Positions 50,501-63,490 of a stretch of DNA of 64,000 nt are shown piece after piece (the stretch's first letter is position 1; each line of letters opens with the position of its first letter). The notes below the pieces were generated by a model that had not been told where the DNA came from, searched no databases, and saw nothing but the letters and a program-made list of their open reading frames with translations. Where the stretch lies: NCBI GenBank assembly GCA_963580455.1, contig OY756960.1, forward strand, positions 1,116,001 to 1,180,000, given 5' to 3'. A program made the translations under genes and the position numbers. Source of the stretch: Euonymus europaeus. Its lineage: Eukaryota; Streptophyta; Magnoliopsida; Celastrales; Celastraceae.

Positions 50501-51380
50501 TAGTTAGCCGCGAAATGTGGTTTCTTTACGTAAACGGTTTTATTAATATCTGTTGACTCCGAGTTCTGAATTCGGTGATTTTTAGCTTGATTTCACACTA
50601 CTTTTCGAGCTCTACAATCCTGGCGTTTCGGATTTTGATTTCAGAAGTCGTGCCTAGTAGGTCTCGTTTCACCTAGTTAGCCGCGAAATGTGGTTTCTTT
50701 ACGTAAACGGTTTTATGAATATCCGTTGACTCCGAGTTCTGAATTCGGTGATTTTTAGCTTGATTTCACACTACTTTTTGAGCTCTACAATCCTAGCATT
50801 TCGGATTTTGATTTCAGAACTCGTGGCTAGTTGGTCTCGTTTCACCTAGTTAGCCGCGAAATGTGGTTTCTTTACGTAAACGGTTTTATGAATATCTGTT
50901 GACTCCGAGTTCTGAATTCGGTGATTTTTAGCTTGATTTCACACTAATTTTCGAGCTCTACGATCCTGGCATTTCGGATTTTGATTTCAGAACTCGTGGC
51001 TAGTTGGTCTCGTTTCACCTAGTTAGCCGCGAAATGTGGTTTCTTTACATAAACGGTTTTATGAATATCCGTTGACTCCGAGTTCTGAATTCGGTGATTT
51101 TTAGCTTGATTACACACTACGTTTTGAGCTCTACAATCCTGGAGTTTCGGATTTTTATTTCAGAACTCGTGGCTAGTTGGTCTCGTTTCACCTAGTTAGC
51201 CGCGAAATGTGGTTTCTTTACGTAAACGGTTTTATGAATATCCTTTGACTCCGAGTTCTGAATTCGGTGATTTTTAGCTTGATTTCACACTACTTTTCGA
51301 GCTCTACGATCCTGGCGTTTCGGATATTGATTTCAGAACTCGTGGCCAGTTGGTCTCGTTTCACCTAGTTGGCCGCGAAA
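47575..51380 (+). repeat. 22-unit HOR, copy 2 (3806 bp)
   Basis: Second tandem copy of 43769-47574. Private changes include GGTTTTTTTACG (48615), TTTTCTAGCTC (48701), ACGATCCTAGC (near 49403), TTTTATTAATATC (50540) and TTTACATAAACGG (51045). Similarity stops at 51381, where the next unit has GACTACATACTAC. Confidence 0.95.
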
Positions 51381-53975
51381 TGTGGTTTCTTTACGTAAAC
51401 GGTTTTATGAATATCCGTTGACTCCGAGTTCTGAATTCGGTGATTTTTAGCTTGACTACATACTACTTTTTGAGCTCTACAATCCTGGCATTTCGGATTT
51501 TGATTTCAGAACTCGTGGCTAGTTGGTCTCGTTTCACCTAGTTAGCCGCGAAATGTGTTTTCTTTACGTAAACGGTTTTATGAATATCCGTTGACTCCGA
51601 GTTCTGAATTCGGTGATTTTTAGCTTGATTTCACACTACTTTTCGAGATCTACGATCCTGGCATTTCGGATTTTGATTTCAGAACTCGTGGCTAGTTGGT
51701 CTCGTTTCACCTAGTTAGCCGCGAAATGTGGTTTCTTTACGTAAACGGTTTTATGAATATCCATTGACTCCGAGTTCTGAATTTGGTGATTTTTAGCTTG
51801 ATTACACACTACTTTTCGAGCTCTACAATCCTGGAGTTTCGGATTTTTATTTCAGAACTCGTGGCTAGTAGGTCTCGTTTCACCTAGTTAGCCGCGAAAT
51901 GTGGTTTCTTTACCTAAACGGTTTTATGAATATCCGTTGACTCCGAGTTCTGAATTCGGTGATTTTTAGCTTGATTTCACACTACTTTTCGAGCTCTACG
52001 ATCCTGGCGTTTCGGATTTTGATTTCAGAAGTCGTGGCTAGTTGGTCTCGTTTCACCTAGTTAGCCGCGAAATGTGGTCTCTTTACGTAAACGGTTTTAT
52101 GAATATCCATTGACTCCGAGTTCTGAATTTGGTGATTTTTAGCTTGATTACACACTACTTTTCGAGCTCTACAATCCTGGATTTTCGGATTTTTATTTCA
52201 GAACTCGTGGCTAGTTGGTCTCGTTTCACCTAGTTAGCCGCGAAATGTGGTTTCTTTACGTAAACGGTTTTATGAATATCCGTTGACTCCGAGTTCTGAA
52301 TTCGGTGATTTTTAGCTTGATTTGACACTACTTTTCGAGCTCTACGATCCTGGCATTTTGGATATTGATTTCAGAACTCGTGGCTGGTTGGTCTCGTTTC
52401 ACCTAGTTAGCCGCGAAATGTGGTTTCTTTACGTAAACGGTTTTATGAATATCCGTTGACTCCGAGTTCTGAATTCGGTGATTTTTAGCTTGATTTCACA
52501 CTACTTTTTGAGCTCTACAATCCTAGCATTTCGGATTTTGATTTCAAAACTCGTGGCTAGTTGGTCTCGTTTCACCTAGTTAGCCGCGAAATGTGGTTTC
52601 TTTACGTAAACGGTTTTATGAATATCTGTTGACTCCGAGTTCTGAATTCGGTGATTTTTAGCTTGATTTCACACTACTTTTCGAGCTCTACAATCCTGGC
52701 GTTTCGGATTTTGATTTCAGAACTCGTGGCTAGTAGGTCTCGTTTCACCTAGTTAGCCGCGAAATGTGGTTTCTTTACGTAAACGGTTTTATGAATATCC
52801 GTTGACTCCGAGTTCTGAATTCGGTGATTTTTAGCTTGATTTCACACTACTTTTTGAGCTCTACAATCCTAGCATTTCGGATTTTAATTTCAGAACTCGT
52901 GGCTAGTTGGTCTCGTTTCACCTAGTTAGCCGCGAAATGTGGTTTCTTTACGTAAACGGTTTTATGAATATCTGTTGACTCCGAGTTCTGAATTCGGTGA
53001 TTTTTAGCTTGATTTCACACTACTTTTCGAGCTCTACGATCCTAGCATTTCGGATTTTGATTTCAGAACTCGTGGCTAGTTGGTCTCGTTTCACCTAGTT
53101 AGCCGCGAAATGTGGTTTCTTTACGTAAACGGTTTTATGAATATCCGTTGACTCCGAGTTCTGAATTCGGTGATTTTTAGCTTGATTTCACACTAATTTT
53201 CGAGCTCTACGATCCTGGCATTTCGGATTTTGATTTCAGAACTCGTGGCTAGTTGGTCTCGTTTCACCTAGTTAGCCGCGAAATGTGGTTTCTTTACGTA
53301 AACGGTTTTATGAATATCCGTTGACTCCAAGTTCTGAATTCGGTGATTTTTAGCTTGATTTCACACTACTTTTCGAGCTCTACGATCCTGGCATTTCGGA
53401 TTTTGATTTCTGAACTCGTGGCTAGTTGGTCTCATTTCACCTAGTTAGCCGCGAAATGTGGTTTCTTTACGTAAACGGTTTTATGAATATCCGTTGACTC
53501 CGAGTTCTGAATTCGGTGATTTTTAGCTTGATTTCACACTACTTTTCGTGCTCTACAATCCTGGCGTTTCGGATTTTGATTTCAGAACTCGTGGCTAGTA
53601 GGTCTCGTTTCACCTAGTTAGCCGCGAAATGTGGTTTCTTTACGTAAACGGTTTTATGAATATCTGTTGACTCCGAGTTCTGAATTCGGTGATTTTTAGC
53701 TTGATTTCACACTACTTTTCGAGCTCTACAATCCTGGCGTTTCGGATTTTGATTTCAGAAGTCGTGCCTAGTAGGTCTCGTTTCACCTAGTTAGTCGCGA
53801 AATGTGGTTTCTTTACGTAAACGGTTTTATGAATATCCGTTGACTCCGAGTTCTGAATTCGGTGATTTTTAGCTTGATTTCACACTACTTTTTGAGCTCT
53901 ACGATCCTAGCATTTCGGATTTTGATTTCAGAACTCGTGGCTAGTTGGTCTCGTTTCACCTAGTTAGCCGCGAAA
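51381..53975 (+). repeat. Partial third copy of the 22-unit HOR
   Basis: From about 51815 to 53975 the units match 48701-50861 at an offset of exactly 3114 bp (18 units), anchored by TGTGGTCTCTTTACG (48959 and 52073), GATTTTAATTTC, GATTTCTGAACTCG and TTTCGTGCTCTACAATCCTG. Differences include CACTAATTTT in place of GATTTGACACTAC at about 53190. The two units at 51381-51726 (GACTACATACTAC, and TGTGTTTTC with GAGATCTAC) belong to the type seen at 38580-38925. Confidence 0.9.
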
Positions 53976-56900
53976 TGTGGTTTCTTTACGTAAACGGTTT
54001 TATGAATATCCGTTGACTCCGAGTTCTGAATTCGGTGATTTTTAGCTTGACTACACACTACTTTTCGAGCTCTACAATCCTGAAGTTTCGGATTTTGATT
54101 TCAGAACTCGTGGCTAGTAGGTCTCGTTTCACGTAGTTAGCCGCGAAATGTGTTTTCTTTACGTAAACGGTTTTATGAATATCCGTTGACTCCGAGTTCT
54201 GAATTCGGTGATTTTTAGCTTGATTTCACACTACTTTTCGAGATCTACGATCCTGGCGTTTCGGATTTTGATTTCAGAACTCGTGGCTAGTTGGTCTCGT
54301 TTCACCTAGTTAGCCGCGAAATGTGGTTTCTTTACGTAAACGGTTTTATGAATATCCATTGACTCCGAGTTCTGAATTTGGTGATTTTTAGCTTGATTAC
54401 ACACTACTTTTCGAGCTCTACAATCATGGAGTTTCGGATTTTTATTTCAGAACTCGTGGCTAGTAGGTCTCGTTTCACCTAGTTAGCCGCGAAATGTGGT
54501 TTCTTTACCTAAACGGTTTTATGAATATCCGTTCACTCCGAGTTCTGAATTCGGTGATTTTTAGCTTGATTTCACACTACTTTTCGAGCTCTACGATCCT
54601 GGCGTTTCGGATTTTGATTTCAGAAGTCGTGGCTAGTTGGTCTCGTTTCACCTAGTTAGCCGCGAAATGTGGTTTCTTTACGTAAACGGTTTTATGAATA
54701 TCCATTGACTCCGAGTTCTGAATTTGGTGATTTTTAGCTTGATTACACACTACTTTTCGAGCTCTACAATCCTGGAGTTTCGGATTTTTATTTCAGAACT
54801 CGTGGCTAGTTGGTCTCGTTTCACCTAGTTAGCCGCGAAATGTGGTTTCTTTACGTAAACGGTTTTATGAATATCCGTTGACTCCGAGTTATGAATTCGG
54901 TGATTTTTAGCATGATTTGACACTACTTTTCGAGCTCTACGATCCTGGCATTTTGGATATTGATTTCAGAACTCGTGGCTGGTTGGTCTCGTTTCACCTA
55001 GTTAGCCGCGAAATGTGGTTTCTTTACGTAAACGGTTTTATGAATATCCGTTGACTCCGAGTTCTGAATTCGGTGATTTTTAGCTTGATTTCACACTACT
55101 TTTTGAGCTCTACAATCCTAGCATTTCGGATTTTGATTTCAAAACTCGTGGCTAGTTGGTCTCGTTTCACCTAGTTAGCCGCGAAATGTGGTTTCTTTAC
55201 GTAAACGGTTTTATGAATATCTGTTGACTCCGAGTTCTGAATTCGGTGATTTTTAGCTTGATTTCACACTACTTTTCGAGCTCTACAATCCTGGCGTTTC
55301 GGATTTTGATTTCAGAACTCGTGGCTAGTAGGTCTCGTTTCACCTAGTTAGCCGCGAAATGTGGTTTCTTTACGTAAACGGTTTTATGAATATCCGTTGA
55401 CTCCGAGTTCTGAATTCGGTGATTTTTAGCTTGATTTCACACTACTTTTCGAGATCTACGATCCTGGCGTTTCGGATTTTGATTTCAGAACTCGTGGCTA
55501 GTTGGTCTCGTTTCACCTAGTTAGCCGCGAAATGTGGTTTCTTTACGTAAACGGTTTTATGAATATCCATTGACTCCGAGTTCTGAATTTGGTGATTTTT
55601 AGCTTGACTACACACTACTTTTTGAGCTCTACAATCCTGGCATTTCGGATTTTGATTTCAGAACTCGTGGCTAGTAGGTCTCGTTTCACCTAGTTAGCCG
55701 CGAAATGTGGTTTCTTTACGTAAACGGTTTTATGAATATCCGTTGACTCCGAGTTCTGAATTCGGTGATTTTTAGCTTGACTACACACTACTTTTTGAGC
55801 TCTACAATCCTGGCATTTCGGATTTTGATTTCAGAACTCGTGGCTAGTAGGTCTCGTTTCACGTAGTTAGCCGCGAAATGTGTTTTCTTTACGTAAACGG
55901 TTTTATGAATATCCGTTGACTCCGAGTTCTGAATTCGGTGATTTTTAGCTTGATTTCACACTACTTTTCGAGATCTACGATCCTGGCGTTTCGGATTTTG
56001 ATTTCAGAACTCGTGGCTAGTTGGTCTCGTTTCACCTAGTTAGCCGCGAAATGTGGTTTCTTTACGTAAACGGTTTTATGAATATCCATTGACTCCGAGT
56101 TCTGAATTTGGTGATTTTTAGCTTGATTACACACTACTTTTCGAGCTCTACAATCATGGAGTTTCGGATTTTTATTTCAGAACTCGTGGCTAGTAGGTCT
56201 CGTTTCACCTAGTTAGCCGCGAAATGTGGTTTCTTTACCTAAACGGTTTTATGAATATCCGTTCACTCCGAGTTCTGAATTCGGTGATTTTTAGCTTGAT
56301 TTCACACTACTTTTCGAGCTCTACGATCCTGGCGTTTCGGATTTTGATTTCAGAAGTCGTGGCTAGTTGGTCTCATTTCACCTAGTTAGCCGCGAAATGT
56401 GGTTTCTTTACGTAAACGGTTTTATGAATATCCATTGACTCCGAGTTCTGAATTTGGTGATTTTTAGCTTGATTACACACTACTTTTCGAGCTCTACAAT
56501 CCTGGAGTTTCGGATTTTTATTTCAGAACTCGTGGCTAGTTGGTCTCGTTTCACCTAGTTAGCCGCGAAATGTGGTTTCTTTACGTAAACGGTTTTATGA
56601 ATATCCGTTGACTCCGAGTTATGAATTCGGTGATTTTTAGCATGATTTGACACTACTTTTCGAGCTCTACGATCCTGGCATTTTGGATATTGATTTCAGA
56701 ACTCGTGGCTGGTTGGTCTCGTTTCACCTAGTTAGCCGCGAAATGTGGTTTCTTTACGTAAACGGTTTTATGAATATCCGTTGACTCCGAGTTCTGAATT
56801 CGGTGATTTTTAGCTTGATTTCACACTACTTTTTGAGCTCTACAATCCTAGCATTTCGGATTTTGATTTCAAAACTCGTGGCTAGTTGGTCTCGTTTCAC

Positions 56901-57089
56901 CTAGTTAGCCGCGAAATGTGGTTTCTTTACGTAAACGGTTTTATGAATATCTGTTGACTCCGAGTTCTGAATTCGGTGATTTTTAGCTTGATTTCACACT
57001 ACTTTTCGAGCTCTACAATCCTGGCGTTTCGGATTTTGATTTCAGAACTCGTGGCTAGTAGGTCTCGTTTCACCTAGTTAGCCGCGAAA
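53976..57089 (+). repeat. Ten-unit HOR, 53976-55705 and 55706-57089
   Basis: Copy 1 is ten units; copy 2 matches through eight units at +1730 bp. Marks are CACGTAGTTAG, TGTGTTTTC with GAGATCTAC, AATCATGGAG (54422 and 56152), TTTACCTAAACGG with CCGTTCACTCC, GAGTTATGAATTC (54886 and 56616) and AGCATGATTTGAC. The last two units of copy 1 (55360-55705) are a GAGATCTAC unit and a GAATTTGG/GACTACAC unit, without equivalent in copy 2. Confidence 0.93.
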
Positions 57090-58819
57090 TGTGGTTTCTT
57101 TACGTAAACGGTTTTATGAATATCCGTTGACTCCGAGTTCTGAATTCGGTGATTTTTAGCTTGATTTCACACTACTTTTTGAGCTCTACAATCCTAGCAT
57201 TTCGGATTTTGATTTCAGAACTCGTGGCTAGTTGGTCTCGTTTCACCTAGTTAGCCGCGAAATGTGGTTTCTTTACGTAAACGGTTTTATGAAAATCCAT
57301 TGACTCCGAGTTCTGAATTTGGTGATTTTTAGCTTGATTACACACTACTTTTCGAGCTCTACAATCCTGGAGTTTCGGATTTTTATTTCAGAACTCGTGG
57401 CTAGTTGGTCTCGTTTCACCTAGTTAGCCGCGAAATGTGGTTTCTTTACGTAAACGGTTTTATGAATATCCGTTGACTCCGAGTTCTGAATTCGGTGATT
57501 TTTAGCTTGATTTCACACTACTTTTCGAGCTCTACGATCCTGGCATTTCGGATATTGATTTCAGAACTCGTGGCTGGTTGGTCTCGTTTCACCTAGTTAG
57601 CCGCGAAATGTAGTTTCTTTACGTAAACGGTTTTATGAATATCCGTTGACTCCGAGTTCTGAATTCGGTGATTTTTAGCTTGATTTCACACTACTTTTTG
57701 AGCTCTACAATCCTAGCGTTTCGGATTTTGATTTCAAAACTCGTGGCTAGTTGGTCTCGTTTCACCGAGTTAGCCGCGAAATGTGGTTTCTTTACGTAAA
57801 CGGTTTTATGAATATCCGTTGACTCCGAGTTCTGAATTCGGTGATTTTTAGCTTGATTTCACACAACTTTTCGAGCTCTACGATCCTGGAGTTTCGGATT
57901 TTGATTTCAGAACTCGTTGCTAGTAGGTCTCATTTCTCCCAATTAGCCGCGAAATGTGGTTTCTTTACGTAAACGGTTTTATGAATATCTGTTGACTTCG
58001 AGTTCTGAATTCGGTGATTTTTAGCTTGATTACACACTACTTTTCGAGCTCTACGATCCTGGAGTTTCGGATTTTGATTTCAGAACTCGTGGCTAGTGGG
58101 TCTCGTTTCACCTACTTAGCCGCGAAATGTGGTTTCTTTACGTAAACGGTTTTATGAATATCCCTTGACTCCGAGTTCTGAATTCGGTGATTTTTTGCTT
58201 GATTTCACACTACTTTTCGAGCTCTACAATCCTGGCATTTCGGATTTTGATTTCAGAACTCGTGGCTAGTTGGTCTCGTTTCACCTACTTAGCCGCGAAA
58301 TGTGGTTTCTTTACGTAAACGGTTTTATGAATATCCGTTGACTCCGAGTTCTGAATTCGGTGATTTTTAGCTTGATTTCACACTAATTTTCGAGCTCTAC
58401 GATCCTGGAGTTTCGGATTTTGATTTCAGAACTCGTGGCTAGTTGTTCTCGTTTCACCTAGTTAGCCGCGAAATGTGGTTTCTTTACGTAAACGGTTTTA
58501 TAAATATCCGTTGACTCCGAGTTCTGAATTCGGTGATTTTTAGCTTGATTTCACACTATATTTCGATCTCTACGATCCTGGCGTTTCGGATTTTGTTTTC
58601 AGAACTCGTGGCTAGTTGGTCTCGTTTCACCTAGTTAGCCGCGAAATGTGGTTTCTTTACGTAAACGGCTTTATGAATATCCGTTGACTCCGAGTTCTGA
58701 ATTCGGTGATTTTTAGCTTGATTTCACACTACTTTTCGAGCTCTACAATCCTGGAGTTTCGGATTTTGATTTCAGAAGTCGTGGCTAGTTGGTCTCGTTT
58801 CACCTAGTTAGCCGCGAAA
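56398..58819 (+). repeat. 14-unit HOR, copy 1 (2422 bp)
   Basis: Tandem with copy 2 at 58820. Shared marks at exactly +2422 bp are ATGAAAATCC (57289 and 59711), GAAATGTAGTTTC, CACACAAC with CGTTGCTAGTAGGTCTC, GTTGACTTCGAG, CTAGTGGGTC, CCCTTGACTCC with GATTTTTTGCTTG, GTTGTTCTCG, CACTATATTTCGA with TTGTTTTCAG, and ACGGCTTTATG with GAAGTCG. Its first units overlap the second copy of the ten-unit HOR. Its fourth-last to last units introduce the CCTACTTAG and ATATTT types that dominate the right end. Confidence 0.95.
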
Positions 58820-61241
58820 TGTGGTTTCTTTACGTAAACGGTTTTATGAATATCCATTGACTCCGAGTTCTGAATTTGGTGATTTTTAGCTTGATTACAC
58901 ACTACTTTTCGAGCTCTACAATCCTGGAGTTTCGGATTTTTATTTCAGAACTCGTGGCTAGTTGGTCTCGTTTCACCTAGTTAGCCGCGAAATGTGGTTT
59001 CTTTACGTAAACGGTTTTATGAATATCCGTTGACTCCGAGTTCTGAATTCGGTGATTTTTAGCTTGATTTGACACTACTTTTCGAGCTCTACGATCCTGG
59101 CATTTTGGATATTGATTTCAGAACTCGTGGCTGGTTGGTCTCGTTTCACCTAGTTAGCCGCGAAATGTGGTTTCTTTACGTAAACGGTTTTATGAATATC
59201 CGTTGACTCCGAGTTCTGAATTCGGTGATTTTTAGCTTGATTTCACACTACTTTTTGAGCTCTACAATCCTAGCATTTCGGATTTTGATTTCAAAACTCG
59301 TGGCTAGTTGGTCTCGTTTCACCTAGTTAGCCGCGAAATGTGGTTTCTTTACGTAAACGGTTTTATGAATATCTGTTGACTCCGAGTTCTGAATTCGGTG
59401 ATTTTTAGCTTGATTTCACACTACTTTTCGAGCTCTACAATCCTGGCGTTTCGGATTTTGATTTCAGAACTCGTGGCTAGTAGGTCTCGTTTCACCTAGT
59501 TAGCCGCGAAATGTGGTTTCTTTACGTAAACGGTTTTATGAATATCCGTTGACTCCGAGTTCTGAATTCGGTGATTTTTAGCTTGATTTCACACTACTTT
59601 TTGAGCTCTACAATCCTAGCATTTCGGATTTTGATTTCAGAACTCGTGGCTAGTTGGTCTCGTTTCACCTAGTTAGCCGCGAAATGTGGTTTCTTTACGT
59701 AAACGGTTTTATGAAAATCCATTGACTCCGAGTTCTGAATTTGGTGATTTTTAGCTTGATTACACACTACTTTTCGAGCTCTACAATCCTGGAGTTTCGG
59801 ATTTTTATTTCAGAACTCGTGGCTAGTTGGTCTCGTTTCACCTAGTTAGCCGCGAAATGTGGTTTCTTTACGTAAACGGTTTTATGAATATCCGTTGACT
59901 CCGAGTTCTGAATTCGGTGATTTTTAGCTTGATTTCACACTACTTTTCGAGCTCTACGATCCTGGAATTTCGGATATTGATTTCAGAACTCGTGGCTGGT
60001 TGGTCTCGTTTCACCTAGTTAGCCGCGAAATGTAGTTTCTTTACGTAAACGGTTTTATGAATATCCGTTGACTCCGAGTTCTGAATTCGGTGATTTTTAG
60101 CTTGATTTCACACTACTTTTTGAGCTCTACAATCCTAGCGTTTCGGATTTTGATTTCAAAACTCGTGGCTAGTTGGTCTCGTTTCACCGAGTTAGCCGCG
60201 AAATGTGGTTTCTTTACGTAAACGGTTTTATGAATATCCGTTGACTCCGAGTTCTGAATTCGGTGATTTTTAGCTTGATTTCACACAACTTTTCGAGCTC
60301 TACGATCCTGGAGTTTCGGATTTTGATTTCAGAACTCGTTGCTAGTAGGTCTCATTTCTCCCAATTAGCCGCGAAATGTGGTTTCTTTACGTAAACGGTT
60401 TTATGAATATCCGTTGACTTCGAGTTCTGAATTCGGTGATTTTTAGCTTGATTACACACTACTTTTCGAGCTCTACGATCCTGGAGTTTCGGATTTTGAT
60501 TTCAGAACTCGTGGCTAGTGGGTCTCGTTTCACCTACTTAGCCGCGAAATGTGGTTTCTTTACGTAAACGGTTTTATGAATATCCCTTGACTCCGAGTTC
60601 TGAATTCGGTGATTTTTTGCTTGATTTCACACTACTTTTCGAGCTCTACAATCCTGGCATTTCGGATTTTGATTTCAGAACTCGTGGCTAGTTGGTCTCG
60701 TTTCACCTACTTAGCCGCGAAATGTGGTTTCTTTACGTAAACGGTTTTATGAATATCCGTTGACTCCGAGTTCTGAATTCGGTGATTTTTAGCTTGATTT
60801 CACACTAATTTTCGAGCTCTACGATCCTGGAGTTTCGGATTTTGATTTCAGAACTCGTGGCTAGTTGTTCTCGTTTCACCTAGTTAGCCGCGAAATGTGG
60901 TTTCTTTACGTAAACGGTTTTATAAATATCCGTTGACTCCGAGTTCTGAATTCGGTGATTTTTAGCTTGATTTCACACTATATTTCGAGCTCTACGATCC
61001 TGGCGTTTCGGATTTTGTTTTCAGAACTCGTGGCTAGTTGGTCTCGTTTCACCTAGTTAGCCGCGAAATGTGGTTTCTTTACGTAAACGGCTTTATGAAT
61101 ATCCGTTGACTCCGAGTTCTGAATTCGGTGATTTTTAGCTTGATTTCACACTACTTTTCGAGCTCTACAATCCTGGAGTTTCGGATTTTGATTTCAGAAG
61201 TCGTGGCTAGTTGGTCTCGTTTCACCTAGTTAGCCGCGAAA
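58820..61241 (+). repeat. 14-unit HOR, copy 2 (2422 bp)
   Basis: Second tandem copy. It lacks the GAGTTATGAATTC and AGCATGATTTG changes of copy 1 and has GGAATTTCGG (59964) for GGCATTTCGG and CGAGCTC (near 60988) for CGATCTC. Similarity ends at 61242, at a unit with GAAATTTGG. Confidence 0.95.
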
Positions 61242-61587
61242 TTTGGTTTCTTTACGTAAACGGTTTTATGAATATCCGTTGACTCCGAGTTCTGAATTCG
61301 GTGATTTTTAGCTTGATTTCACACTATATTTCGAGCTCTACGATCCTGGCGTTTCGGATTTTGTTTTCAGAACTCGTGGCTAGTTGGTCTCGTTTCACCT
61401 AGTTAGCCGCGAAATGTGGTTTCTTTACGTAAACGGCTTTATGAATATCCGTTGACTCCGAGTTCTGAATTCGGTGATTTTTAGCTTGATTTCACACTAC
61501 TTTTCGAGCTCTACAATCCTGGAGTTTCGGATTTTGATTTCAGAACTCGTGGCTAGTAGGTCTCGTTTCACCTAGTTAGCCGCGAAA
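60896..61587 (+). repeat. Dimer duplication, 60896-61241 and 61242-61587
   Basis: The pair of a CACTATATTTCGAG/TTGTTTTCAG unit and an ACGGCTTTATG/GGAGTTTCGG unit is present twice, 346 bp apart. Copy 1 is the end of the 14-unit HOR. Confidence 0.9.
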
Positions 61588-63490
61588 TGTGGTTTCTTTA
61601 CGTAAACGGTTTTATGAATATCTGTTGGCTCCGAGTTCTGAATTCGGTGATTTTTATCTTGATTTCACACTACTTTTCGAGCTCTACAATCCTGGCGTTT
61701 CGGATATTGATTTCAGAACTCGTGGCTGGTTGGTCTCGTTTCACCTAGTTAGCCGCGAAATGTAGTTTCTTTACGTAAACGGTTTTATGAATATCCGTTG
61801 ACTCCGAGTTCTGAATTCGGTGATTTTTAGCTTGATTTCACACAACTTTTCGAGCTCTACGATCCTGGAGTTTCGGATTTTGATTTCAGAACTCGTTGCT
61901 AGTAGGTCTCCTTTCTCCCAATTAGCCGCGAAATGTGGTTTCTTTACGTAAACGGTTTTATGAATATCCGTTGACTTCGAGTTCTGAATTCGGTGATTTT
62001 TAGCTTGATTACACACTACTTTTCGAGCTCTACGATCCTGGAGTTTCGGATTTTGATTTCAGAACTCGTGGCTAGTGGGTCTCGTTTCACCTACTTAGCC
62101 GCGAAATGTGGTTTCTTTACGTAAACGGTTTTATGAATATCCGTTGACTCCGAGTTCTGAATTCGGTGATTTTTAGCTTGATTTGACACTACTTTTCGAG
62201 CTCTACGATCCTGGCATTTTGGATATTGATTTCAGAACTCGTGGCTGGTTGGTCTCGTTTCACCTAGTTAGCCGCGAAATGTGGTTTCTTTACGTAAACG
62301 GTTTTATGAATATCCGTTGACTCCGAGTTCTGAATTCGGTGATTTTTAGCTTGATTTCACACTACTTTTTGAGCTCTACAATCCTAGCATTTCGGATTTT
62401 GATTTCAAAACTCGTGGCTAGTTGGTCTCGTTTCACCTAGTTAGCCGCGAAATGTGGTTTCTTTACGTAAACGGTTTTATGAATATCTGTTGACTCCGAG
62501 TTCTGAATTCGGTGATTTTTAGCTTGATTTCACACTACTTTTCGAGCTCTACAATCCTGGCGTTTCGGATTTTGATTTCAGAACTTGTGGCTAGTAGGTC
62601 TCGTTTCACCTAGTTAGCCGCGAAATGTGGTTTCTTTACGTAAACGGTTTTATGAATATCCGTTGACTCCGAGTTTTGAATTCGGTGATTTTTAGCTTGA
62701 TTTCACACTACTTTTTGAGCTCTACAATCCTAGCATTTCGGATTTTGATTTCAGAACTCGTGGCTAGTTGGTCTCGTTTCACCTACTTAGCCGCGAAATG
62801 TGGTTTCTTTACGTAAACGGTTTTATGAATATCCCTTGACTCCGAGTTCTGAATTCGGTGATTTTTTGCTTGATTTCACACTACTTTTCGAGCTCTACAA
62901 TCCTGGCATTTCGGATTTTGATTTCAGAACTCGTGGCTAGTTGGTCTCGTTTCACCTACTTAGCCGCGAAATGTGGTTTCTTTACGTAAACGGTTTTATG
63001 AATATCCGTTGACTCCGAGTTCTGAATTCGGTGATTTTTAGCTTGATTTCACACTAATTTTCGAGCTCTACGATCCTGGAGTTTCGGATTTTGATTTCAG
63101 AACTCGTGGCTAGTTGTTCTCGTTTCACCTAGTTAGCCGCGAAATGTGGTTTCTTTACGTAAACGGTTTTATGAATATCCGTTGACTCCGAGTTCTGAAT
63201 TCGGTGATTTTTAGCTTGATTTCACACTATATTTCGAGCTCTACGATCCTGGCGTTTCGGATTTTGATTTCAGAACTCGTGGCTAGTTGGTCTCGTTTCA
63301 CCTAGTTAGCCGCGAAATGTGGTTTCTTTACGTAAACGGTTTTATGAATATCCGTTGACTTCGAGTTCTGAATTCGGTGATTTTTAGCTTGATTACACAC
63401 TACTTTTCGAGCTCTACGATCCTGGAGTTTCGGATTTTGATTTCAGAACTCGTTGCTAGTAGGTCTCCTTTCTCCCAATTAGCCGCGAAA
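61588..63490 (+). repeat. Reshuffled units of the right-end types
   Basis: Eleven units. ATCTGTTGGCTCC, then CACACAAC/CTCCTTTCTCCC, CTAGTGGGTC/CCTACTTAG, GATTTGACAC/GGCTGGTTGG, CAAAACTCG and ATCTGTTG units in an order that resembles 58993-59684, followed by CCCTTGACTCC (62833), GTTGTTCTCG and CACTATATTTCGAG units as in the 14-unit HOR. CCCTTGACTCC recurs at 63871, exactly 1038 bp (6 units) to the right. Confidence 0.83.
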
